Shown piece by piece: positions 16,633-23,898 of a DNA stretch of 27,034 nt. The notes under the pieces were generated by a model. It was not told the DNA's origin. It ran no database searches and saw nothing but the letters and a program-made list of their open reading frames with translations. The DNA comes from Planctomycetota bacterium (GTDB taxonomy: Bacteria > Planctomycetota > B15-G4). Numbering within the stretch: the first letter of the stretch is position 1; every line of letters begins with the position of its first letter. The stretch is from NCBI GenBank assembly GCA_020638905.1, contig JACKHP010000039.1, positions 1 to 27,034 on the forward strand. Direction: 5' to 3'. The position numbers and the translations under genes were made by a program.

Positions 16633-16638
16633 CATGAT
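16633..16638 (+). promoter_or_regulatory. Possible -10 element for the ATL-sulfatase gene
   Basis: CATGAT lies 24 nt before the ATG at 16663 in the 134-nt divergent gap; GAGGAGG lies 7 nt before the ATG. No -35 is evident. Confidence 0.25.
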
Positions 16639-16662
16639 CGGCCCGCCCCGAGGAGGACGCCG

Positions 16663-19600
16663 ATGGCCAGCAACCGCTCCGGCTACGACCCCGAACGCCA
16701 CGGACCGCGCCGCGTCGTCGGCAAGGGCTTCCACGCCCGGGTGCACGCGGTGGTGCGCGCGATCCCGAAGGGACGCGTCGCGAGCTACGGCGACGTGGCG
16801 GCGGCCCTCGGCCTGCGCAGCGCCGCGCGCCAGGTGGGCTACGCGCTCGCCGCGCTCCCGCACGAGGCGCAGGACGTCCCCTGGCATCGGGTCGTGAACG
16901 CCCGGGGCGAGCTCGCGCGCCGCGGCGACGGCGAGCCCAGCGACGAGCAGCGCGAGCGGCTGCTGGCCGAGGGCGTGGACGTCGACGCGCGCGGACGCGT
17001 CGCCGACTTCGTCCGCCGCCGTGCGCGGCTGCGCGCGCTGCCGGCGCTGCTCGCGGCGCTCGTGCTGCTCTTCGCGCCCGCCGTCGCCCGCGCGCAGCCC
17101 GCGCCGGACGCGGCGCGCGCGCGTCCCAACATCGTCTTCGTGCTGAGCGACGACCACGCCTGCGCGGCCATCTCGGCCTACGGATCGCGCGTGAACACGA
17201 CGCCGCAGATCGACCGGCTCGCGCGCGACGGCGTCCTCTTCCGCAACAGCTTCTGCGCCAACCCGATCTGCGCGCCGTCGCGCGCCACGATCCTGACCGG
17301 GGCCCACGCGCACGAGACCGGCGTGCTCACGAACCGTCCCGCCGACGCCTTCGACGGACGGCTGCCGACGTTCCCCGAGCTGCTGGCCGACGCCGGCTAC
17401 CAGACCGCGCTGTTCGGCAAGTGGCACCTGGGCGACCGTCCCCAGGGCTTCGAGACCTACGAGATCCTGCCGGGGCAGGGCAACTACTGGAACCCCGACG
17501 TGCTCACGAGCGACGCGCCGGGACGCCGCGTGCGGCGCGAGGGTCATGCCACCGAGGTCGTCACCGAGCGCGCGCTGCGCTGGCTCGACGACGAACGCGA
17601 CGACGGGCGTCCGTTCCTGCTCATGGTGCAGCACAAGGCGCCGCACCGTCCCTGGCTGCCCGACCTGGCCCATCTCGGCGAGCGCGAGGACGAGTGGATC
17701 CCCGAGCCGGACACGCTCTTCTTCGACCAGGCGGGCATGGCGCCGGGCGCGCGCATGCAGCGCATGACGATCGCGCACGACCTGCTGCCGCTGTACGACC
17801 TGCTGCTCGACGGCGTCCCCCGCGAAGGCGACTGGGGATTCACCGAGCGCGCGCGCATGGACGACGTCCAGGGCGCGGCCTACGACGCCCTCGTCGCACG
17901 CCGCAGCGCCGCCTTCGCCGCCGCCGACCCGCAGGGCGACGAACGCACGCGCCTGTTCTACCAGCACTACATGCACGACTCCCTGGCCTGCGTGGCCGGC
18001 GTCGACGACTCGGTGGGACGCCTCCTCGACGCCCTCGACGCGCGCGGCCTGTCCGCGAACACCATCGTGGTCTACGCCTCCGACCAGGGCTTCTTCCTCG
18101 GCGAGCGCGGCTTCTTCGACAAGCGCTGGAGCTACGAGCCGTCGCTGCGCACGCCGCTCCTGCTGCGCTGGCCGGACGTCGTGGCGCCGGGGCTGCGCGT
18201 CGACGCCCTCGTGCAGAACCTCGACTGGGCGCCGACGCTGCTCGAGGCCGCGGGCGTCGACGTCCCGCCGTCGGTGCAGGGACGCAGCCTGCTGCCGCTG
18301 CTCGCCGGCGACGTCCCGGACGACTGGCGCACGAGCCTGTACGCACGCTACGTCGAGTACCCCGACGCGCACGCGGTCGTCCCGCAGATGGCGGTGCGCA
18401 CGACGACGCACACGCTCGTGCTGTATCCCGAGCAGGACGCGCTCGAGCTGTTCGACCTGCGCGCCGATCCCGACCAGGTCGTGAACCTCGCGCACGATCC
18501 CGGGGCGCGCGACGTGCTGGCCGGACTGCTGGTCGAGCTCGAACGGCTGCGCGCGGAGGCCGGCGACGACGAGGCGCCCGCGGTCGACGTGGCGCACTGG
18601 CTGGCCGTGGCGGCGCAGGACGCATCCGAAGCCGGAGCCACGCAAGAGACTTCCGCCGGCACGCTCTCGACCCGTCCGCCGAACGTGCTGCTCGTGCTGT
18701 GCGACGACCTCGGCTACGGCGACCTCGGCTGCTACGGGTCGTCCTCCGTCCCGACGCCGAACCTCGACGCGCTGGCCGCGGACGGCGTGCGCCTCACCTC
18801 GTACACCGCGGCCCAGCCGGTCTGCTCGGCCTCTCGCGCCGCGCTGCTGACGGGCTGCTACCCGACGCGCCTCGGCATCCAGGGCGCCCTGGGACCCGGC
18901 TCGCGCGTGGGCTTGGCGAGCGGCGAGACGACGCTGGCCGAGCTGCTGAAGGCCCGCGGCTACGCCACGGCGTGCTTCGGCAAGTGGCACCTCGGGCACC
19001 TGCCGCCGTTCCTGCCCACGCACCACGGCTTCGACCGCTACGTGGGCATCCCGTACAGCAACGACATGAGCCCCGACCCGGCCAACAACCCGCGCGCCTC
19101 GGCGCGCGGCTATCCGCCGCTGCCGCTCGTCGTGGACGACGAGGTCGTCGAGCTCGAGCCCGACCAGTCGACGTTCACCGAGCGCTTCACGCGCGAGGCC
19201 GAGGACTTCATCCGCGCGCACCGCGACGAGCCCTTCTTCGTCTACCTCGCGCATCCGATGCCGCACGTCCCGCTGCACCCGGGAGCGGCCTTCGCCGGCC
19301 AGAGCGGCTTCGGGACGTACGGTGACGTGATCGCCGAGCTCGACGCCTCGGTGGGACGCCTGCGCGCGCTGCTCGACGAACTCGACCTGACGCGCGACAC
19401 GTACGTCGTGTTCACCTCCGACAACGGGCCGTGGCGCGTGTTCGGCAACCACGCCGGCAGCGTCGGACCCCTGCGCGGCAGCAAGGGCAACGTCTTCGAG
19501 GGCGGCCTCCGCGTGCCGTTCCTGATCAGCCGTCCGGGGACGCTGCCCGGGGGACGCGTGCTCGACGAGCCCGTGTGCGGCATCGACGTGCTGCCCACGC

Positions 19601-20028
19601 TGGCCGGCTTGACCGGCGCGGGACGTCCCGCGCGACGCATCGACGGACGCGACGTGGGCCCGCTGCTGCGCGGCGAACTGCCGGACGACGCCGACGCGCC
19701 CGACGCGACCTACGGCTACTGGTACGCCGGCGAGCAGCTCCAGGCCCTGCGCGCCGGGCGCTGGAAACTCGTCTTCCCGCACACCTACCGCAGCCCCGGC
19801 TCGCCCGGGCGCGACGGCATGCCGGGCGAGTATTCATGGCCCACCACCGGGCTGTCGCTCTACGACCTCGTCGACGACCTGGCCGAGACGACCGACGTGA
19901 AGGACGCGCGGCCCGACGTGCTGCAGCGCCTGCAAGGCCGGGCCGAGTCGCTGCGCGTCGAGCTGGGCGACTCGCTCGAGCAACGCGAGGGCCGCGCGCG
20001 CCGACGCCCCGGCCGCGTCGACGGCTGA
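16663..20028 (+). CDS. Fusion of alkyltransferase-like (ATL) domain with two sulfatases
   Basis: One uninterrupted frame of 1121 codons. Residues about 22-115 are an ATL domain: GRVASYGDVAAALGL, SAARQVGYAL and PWHRVVN, where W74 replaces the methyl-acceptor cysteine of O6-alkylguanine transferases. ATL proteins bind alkylated guanine and flag it for excision repair. Residues about 115-147 are basic then hydrophobic, ending ARAQ, exactly like a signal peptide. Sulfatase 1 spans about 155-620 (RPNIVFVLSDDH; formylglycine site C203 in CAPSR; FGKWHLG; ASDQGFFLGERG). Sulfatase 2 spans about 671-1110 (NVLLVLCDDLGYGDLG; C721 in CSASR; FGKWHLGH; TSDNGPW) without its own signal. A GAGGAGG precedes the ATG. 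An internal same-frame GTG near 16975 could yield a separately exported sulfatase pair. Alternative: a missed stop or sequencing error at the ATL end. Confidence 0.88.
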   Translation: MASNRSGYDPERHGPRRVVGKGFHARVHAVVRAIPKGRVASYGDVAAALGLRSAARQVGYALAALPHEAQDVPWHRVVNARGELARRGDGEPSDEQRERLLAEGVDVDARGRVADFVRRRARLRALPALLAALVLLFAPAVARAQPAPDAARARPNIVFVLSDDHACAAISAYGSRVNTTPQIDRLARDGVLFRNSFCANPICAPSRATILTGAHAHETGVLTNRPADAFDGRLPTFPELLADAGYQTALFGKWHLGDRPQGFETYEILPGQGNYWNPDVLTSDAPGRRVRREGHATEVVTERALRWLDDERDDGRPFLLMVQHKAPHRPWLPDLAHLGEREDEWIPEPDTLFFDQAGMAPGARMQRMTIAHDLLPLYDLLLDGVPREGDWGFTERARMDDVQGAAYDALVARRSAAFAAADPQGDERTRLFYQHYMHDSLACVAGVDDSVGRLLDALDARGLSANTIVVYASDQGFFLGERGFFDKRWSYEPSLRTPLLLRWPDVVAPGLRVDALVQNLDWAPTLLEAAGVDVPPSVQGRSLLPLLAGDVPDDWRTSLYARYVEYPDAHAVVPQMAVRTTTHTLVLYPEQDALELFDLRADPDQVVNLAHDPGARDVLAGLLVELERLRAEAGDDEAPAVDVAHWLAVAAQDASEAGATQETSAGTLSTRPPNVLLVLCDDLGYGDLGCYGSSSVPTPNLDALAADGVRLTSYTAAQPVCSASRAALLTGCYPTRLGIQGALGPGSRVGLASGETTLAELLKARGYATACFGKWHLGHLPPFLPTHHGFDRYVGIPYSNDMSPDPANNPRASARGYPPLPLVVDDEVVELEPDQSTFTERFTREAEDFIRAHRDEPFFVYLAHPMPHVPLHPGAAFAGQSGFGTYGDVIAELDASVGRLRALLDELDLTRDTYVVFTSDNGPWRVFGNHAGSVGPLRGSKGNVFEGGLRVPFLISRPGTLPGGRVLDEPVCGIDVLPTLAGLTGAGRPARRIDGRDVGPLLRGELPDDADAPDATYGYWYAGEQLQALRAGRWKLVFPHTYRSPGSPGRDGMPGEYSWPTTGLSLYDLVDDLAETTDVKDARPDVLQRLQGRAESLRVELGDSLEQREGRARRRPGRVDG

Positions 20029-20073
20029 GCGCGCCCGCGAACTCGCCCCGCCCCTCCCCGCGCGGACCTCGGG

Positions 20074-20079
20074 TAGGAT
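20074..20079 (+). promoter_or_regulatory. Possible -10 element for the MBL-fold hydrolase gene
   Basis: TAGGAT lies 49 nt before the ATG at 20129 in a 100-nt gap behind the sulfatase stop. No -35 is evident. Confidence 0.3.
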
Positions 20080-20128
20080 GCGCCTGACGCGTGGACGCAC
20101 GCGCCTCGTCCCCCACCGAGAGATCCGC

Positions 20129-21421
20129 ATGTCGCCCGCCCGTCGTCCGTCGCATCCTCCGCGCGCACTCCTCGCGGCACTCGTCGTCGGCGCCGTCGGC
20201 GCGCCCGCCTTCGCCGGCGGCGTGTGCGGCCCCGAACCGTTCGTCGACCTGGGCGGCGGCGTGGCCGGAGGCGCCGGTCAGCCGGTGCTCGCCGCGTCCG
20301 GACCGCTGCTCGGAGGCAGCGACCTGCAGCTCACGCTCGACCAGGCCGCCCCCGGAGCGAGCGCGTTCCTCGTCCTGGGCCTCTCGGAGCTGGGCGCGCC
20401 GTTCAAGGGTGGCACCCTCGTGCCCACGCCCGACATCGTGCTGGGCGGACTCCCCACGGGCGCCGGCTACCTGCCGATCGTCGCCACCTGGCCCGCCGGC
20501 CTCCCCGACGGCGCCGACGTTCTGTTCCAGTACTGGGTGCCCGACGCGGGCGCGCCCTTCGGACTCGCGGCCAGCAACGGCGTGCGCGGCACGACCGCCG
20601 GCGACCCCCAGGCCCTCGCCGTCCCCGAGGGCTGGATCTCCGGCACCGACTGCGCGAACGACCCGGCCTTCCAGGTCCAGCAGTACGACGAGAACACCTA
20701 CATCCTGCGCCAGTCGCAGTGCCTCACCTTCGAGGGACCGTTCCTGTACCTGCTCTTCGGCCAGGACCGCGTGCTGCTCGAGGACACGGGCAACGTGAAC
20801 TCGTCGGCCGTGCGGCACGCGGTCGACGGGGTCATCGACGCCTGGCTGCTCGCCCACGGACGCAGCTCGATCCCGCTCGTGGTGGCGCACACGCACGCGC
20901 ACGGCGACCACATCAAGGGCGACCCGCAGTTCGTGAACCGCCCCGACACCACCGTGGTGGGCACCTCGCTGGCCTCGGTGCAGGCGTTCTTCGGGATCAC
21001 GAACTGGCCCGAGCAGATCGTCTCGTACGACCTCGGCTGCCGCGTGCTCGACGTGGTCCCCATCCCGGGGCACGAGAAGACCCACATCGCGCTCTACGAC
21101 CGCAACACGGGCCTGCTGCTCACGGGCGACACGCTCTATCCCGGGTTCCTGTTCGTGCCCGACTTCCCGACGTACCGCACCAGCATCCGCCGGCTCGAGC
21201 AGTTCGCGCTCACGCGTCCCGTGACGTCGGTGCTCGGCACGCACGTCGAGATGACCTCGACGCCCGGCGTCGCGTACCCCTACGGCACGTCGGTGCAGCC
21301 CGACGAGCACACGCTGCGCCTGCTCCCCGCGCAGCTCACCGAGCTGCGCGAGGCGGTCGACGCGCTGTCCGGCGCCCCGGGGCTCGACGTCCACGACGAC
21401 TTCATCGTCGAGGTCTTCTGA
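20129..21421 (+). CDS. Secreted MBL-fold metallohydrolase with N-terminal planctomycete domain
   Basis: The product has 430 residues. A signal peptide (about 1-30, ending AFAGG) is followed at about 35-155 by the GG-x-LVP domain (SELGAPFKGGTLVP) that elsewhere sits at C-termini. Residues about 170-400 are a metallo-beta-lactamase fold: the zinc motif H256-x-H258-x-D260-H261 in HTHAHGDH, a further His in IPGHEKTH, the bridging Asp in TGDTLYPG and a last His in GTHVEM. All ligands for a two-metal site are present, so it should be an active hydrolase outside the cytoplasm, but the substrate is unknown. The ATG at 20129 follows GAGAG and starts the signal peptide; an earlier in-frame ATG at 20078 has none. 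A hairpin follows the stop directly. Confidence 0.9.
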   Translation: MSPARRPSHPPRALLAALVVGAVGAPAFAGGVCGPEPFVDLGGGVAGGAGQPVLAASGPLLGGSDLQLTLDQAAPGASAFLVLGLSELGAPFKGGTLVPTPDIVLGGLPTGAGYLPIVATWPAGLPDGADVLFQYWVPDAGAPFGLAASNGVRGTTAGDPQALAVPEGWISGTDCANDPAFQVQQYDENTYILRQSQCLTFEGPFLYLLFGQDRVLLEDTGNVNSSAVRHAVDGVIDAWLLAHGRSSIPLVVAHTHAHGDHIKGDPQFVNRPDTTVVGTSLASVQAFFGITNWPEQIVSYDLGCRVLDVVPIPGHEKTHIALYDRNTGLLLTGDTLYPGFLFVPDFPTYRTSIRRLEQFALTRPVTSVLGTHVEMTSTPGVAYPYGTSVQPDEHTLRLLPAQLTELREAVDALSGAPGLDVHDDFIVEVF

Positions 21422-21422
21422 G

Positions 21423-21461
21423 GGACGAGGACGCGCGCCGCGAAGACGCGCGTCCCCGTCC
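21423..21461. terminator. Bidirectional hairpin terminator between convergent genes
   Basis: Arms 21423-21437 and 21447-21461 pair over 15 positions with one A-C mismatch and a 9-nt loop. It begins 1 nt after the MBL-hydrolase stop and lies 37 nt from the stop of the converging VIT/VWA gene. Confidence 0.65.
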
Positions 21462-21498
21462 GATCCGCGCCGCGGACCGATCCGCAGCGACGCGGACC

Positions 21499-23802
21499 TC
21501 AGGGCGTGACGAGCACGCGCCGTCCGTCGAGCAGGAAGAGCGTCTCGCCGGACAGCGAGAGCAGCGCCTGGCGTCGCTCGGCGACGAGCGCGTCGACCAG
21601 CGCGCGGTGCTCGGCGCTGCCGAACGCGACCACCGTGTCGGGACGCAGCGCGTCGTCCCCCACGAGGTCGGCGTCGATCCAGCGCGCACCGCGGCGGTAG
21701 AAGGCCTTGTCGCAGAGCTGCTGCACGCTGTCGCTCGACTCGACCTCGAGCGCCTCGTTCACGTAGCGGTTGCTCACGTCGACCTGGGCCGCGAGCTTCT
21801 GCCGGTTCCAGTTGAGGCCCTGGGCGAGGGCACCCTCACCCGAGCGCTGCTTGACCGCGCGCAGGTCGAGCGCCTCGCGGCAGTTCGCGGCCAGCATCGC
21901 GCCGGCGGCGAGGTCCGTCCCCTCGGTCGCCAGGAACGAGGTGTACTCGGTCAGGATGCCCCAGCGCGTCGAGAGCGCCAGGATCTCGTCGGCCAGCTCG
22001 GACAGGCGCGGGTCGCGGAACGGGTCGACCTGCGCGCCGGGCCCCGCGCCCGCTCGGCGGACCGCGTCGACGAGCACCGCGATGCGCCGGCTGGCCCACA
22101 GCCGCGGCACGAACGCGTTGGCCGTGCTCGCGCGCGACAGGTCGAAGCGGAAGGTGCGCTCGGTGGGCACGCCCGCGTACCCGCCCGCGAGCCGCAGCGT
22201 CACCGGACGCGCCCCGCGCCAGCGCCCGAGCACGACGAGCTGGTCGCCGTCGAACAGGTCCGGCAGCACACCCGGCAGCACGTCGTGGACGCGGCGCGTG
22301 TCGACCGCGCCCGCGTCGTCCAGCGCGACGAGCGTCGGCGCGGTGAGCACCGGACCGCGCAGGCGACGCGCCACCTGCGCCACGGCGAGTTCGACGTCCT
22401 CGCCCGGACGCACGTAGCTGGCCGCCGCGCGCGTGTCGTCGGCGAGACCGTCGAGCAACGGGACGTTCACGTCGGCGCCGACGCCGAAGGCGAACACGCG
22501 CCGGGCGTGCGGGTTGCCTTCGCGCACCGCGCGCCGGATGCCGTCCTCGGACGTCTCGCCCACCGTCGGCAGGCCGTCGGTCAGGAACAGCACGAGCGGC
22601 AGCGCGTCGGGCGTGGCCGGCTGGCGCAGCGCCGCGAACAGCGCGTCGTGCAGGTTCGTCCCGCCCTGCGGAAGCAGCGTCGCGAGGTACGTGCGCAGCG
22701 CGGCCACCGACGCCGCGTCCTTCGGCACGGGACGTTCGGCGAAGCGCGAGACGGAGGTGGCGTAGTCGATCACGTTGAACGACTCGCCGTCGCGCAGTCC
22801 CTCGACCACCGAGAGCGCGGCGGCCTTGGCCTGGTCGAGCTTGCCGCCCGCCATCGAACCCGAGCGGTCGAGCACGAGCGTCACCTCGCGCGGCGTCGTG
22901 CGCGCGTCCGGCAGCGGAGGCGCCCCGGCCAGCAGCAGGAACCAGCCCTCGTCGCCGGCGCCGTCGGGATACGCGAAGAGCGACGCGGCGAGCCCGCCGT
23001 CGGCCAGCAGCAACGAGAGCCGGAAGGCGCCCGGCAGGTCGCGGTCGGATGCGGCGAGCTCGACCCGCGCGTGCCGCGCGTCGGGACGCCGCACGTCGAG
23101 CGCGTGGCTGGGCGACCAGAGCGAGGCGAGGTCGCGCGACGACGTCACGTCGACGACGATGCGCCACGGCGTGCGCCGCTCGAGCGACTCGCTGCGCGGC
23201 AGGACGTAGTCGAGCCGGTTCCCGTCGACCGGCAGCACGTGCTCGGTCACGAGCCGCACGCGCTGCGTCCCGCCCGGCTCGACCGGGAAGACCGACGAAC
23301 GCACGAGGTCCCAGCCGACCCACTCGAGCAGCGCGGGGTCGCGCAGCGTGCGCACGATCTCGTCGTAGCTGCGGCGTGCCTCCTCGCGCGGCAGCAGACG
23401 CGCGGTGGGCTCGGCGCCCGCCCCCGCGAAGTCGAAGGCCGAGACCACCGAGCCCGCCGGCACCGGCAGCAGCACGACCGCCTCCTGTCGCACGCCCGTC
23501 GGGTTCGAGAGCAGCACGTCGAACTCGGTGCGCGCCGTCCCGTCGACGAGCCGCACGCGCGCCTCGACCAGGTCGACCTGCAGCGCGTCGCCGGGCGCGT
23601 CGAGCGCGAACGCCCGCGACGTGGGGATCACGACCTGCCGCGCGCCGCCCAGGTGCGCCGCGAGGTCTGCCAGCGCGACGGTCGGCGCGGGTGCCGGCGA
23701 CGTCTGCACGACCTGCGCCGGAAGGGTCGCCGCGAGCACGAGGCAGGCGAGGACGAGCGGGACGATCGTGCGCGAAGCGCGGGCGGCGGACGGGACGGAC
23801 AT
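21499..23802 (-). CDS. Secreted VIT and von Willebrand factor A domain protein
   Basis: This 767-residue protein has a signal peptide (residues 1-30, ending LPAQ). A VIT domain spans about 60-190 (LSNPTGVRQEAVVLLPVPAGSVV is its recognisable edge; REEARRSYDEI follows). The VWA domain spans about 300-470 with an intact metal-ion-dependent adhesion site: D312-x-S314-x-S316 in DRSGSM, the Thr of the loop in PQGGTNLHD, and the Asp of FLTDGLPT. The C-terminal part has the family signature LSTRWGILTEYTSFLATE near residue 615. These proteins resemble the heavy chains of inter-alpha-trypsin inhibitor and mediate metal-dependent protein contacts. GAGGAG lies 6 nt before the ATG. It is downstream of the FG-GAP gene, separated by 96 nt with two hairpins. 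Confidence 0.93.
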   Translation of the reverse strand: MSVPSAARASRTIVPLVLACLVLAATLPAQVVQTSPAPAPTVALADLAAHLGGARQVVIPTSRAFALDAPGDALQVDLVEARVRLVDGTARTEFDVLLSNPTGVRQEAVVLLPVPAGSVVSAFDFAGAGAEPTARLLPREEARRSYDEIVRTLRDPALLEWVGWDLVRSSVFPVEPGGTQRVRLVTEHVLPVDGNRLDYVLPRSESLERRTPWRIVVDVTSSRDLASLWSPSHALDVRRPDARHARVELAASDRDLPGAFRLSLLLADGGLAASLFAYPDGAGDEGWFLLLAGAPPLPDARTTPREVTLVLDRSGSMAGGKLDQAKAAALSVVEGLRDGESFNVIDYATSVSRFAERPVPKDAASVAALRTYLATLLPQGGTNLHDALFAALRQPATPDALPLVLFLTDGLPTVGETSEDGIRRAVREGNPHARRVFAFGVGADVNVPLLDGLADDTRAAASYVRPGEDVELAVAQVARRLRGPVLTAPTLVALDDAGAVDTRRVHDVLPGVLPDLFDGDQLVVLGRWRGARPVTLRLAGGYAGVPTERTFRFDLSRASTANAFVPRLWASRRIAVLVDAVRRAGAGPGAQVDPFRDPRLSELADEILALSTRWGILTEYTSFLATEGTDLAAGAMLAANCREALDLRAVKQRSGEGALAQGLNWNRQKLAAQVDVSNRYVNEALEVESSDSVQQLCDKAFYRRGARWIDADLVGDDALRPDTVVAFGSAEHRALVDALVAERRQALLSLSGETLFLLDGRRVLVTP

Positions 23803-23816
23803 GGCAGGCTCCTCAC

Positions 23817-23835
23817 GGGGACGTCGGACGTCCCC
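23817..23835. terminator. Hairpin just upstream of the VIT/VWA start
   Basis: Arms 23817-23823 and 23829-23835 pair over 7 bp with a 5-nt loop. It sits 14 nt before the start codon and directly beside the ribosome-binding site on the minus strand, so it could shelter initiation or end readthrough from the FG-GAP gene. Confidence 0.4.
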
Positions 23836-23843
23836 ATGAGACG

Positions 23844-23860
23844 GGCGCGCGGCGCGCGCC
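23844..23860. terminator. Short GC-only hairpin after the FG-GAP gene
   Basis: Arms 23844-23850 and 23854-23860 pair over 7 bp with a 3-nt loop, 38 nt beyond the FG-GAP stop. It has no T tract, so it is weak as an intrinsic terminator. Confidence 0.35.
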
Positions 23861-23898
23861 GACGTAAAGGCCGCGTCACGAGGCCACCCGGCGCGCCG

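Noticed and set aside
16840..16920. Active O6-methylguanine-DNA methyltransferase (ogt)
   Set aside because: The PCHR active-site cysteine is Trp here (PWHR, TGG at 16882), which marks an alkyltransferase-like protein without transferase activity.
16429..19782. A minus-strand open frame of over 1100 codons
   Set aside because: It is the antisense shadow of the ATL-sulfatase gene. The plus strand shows clear conserved motifs, the minus strand none.
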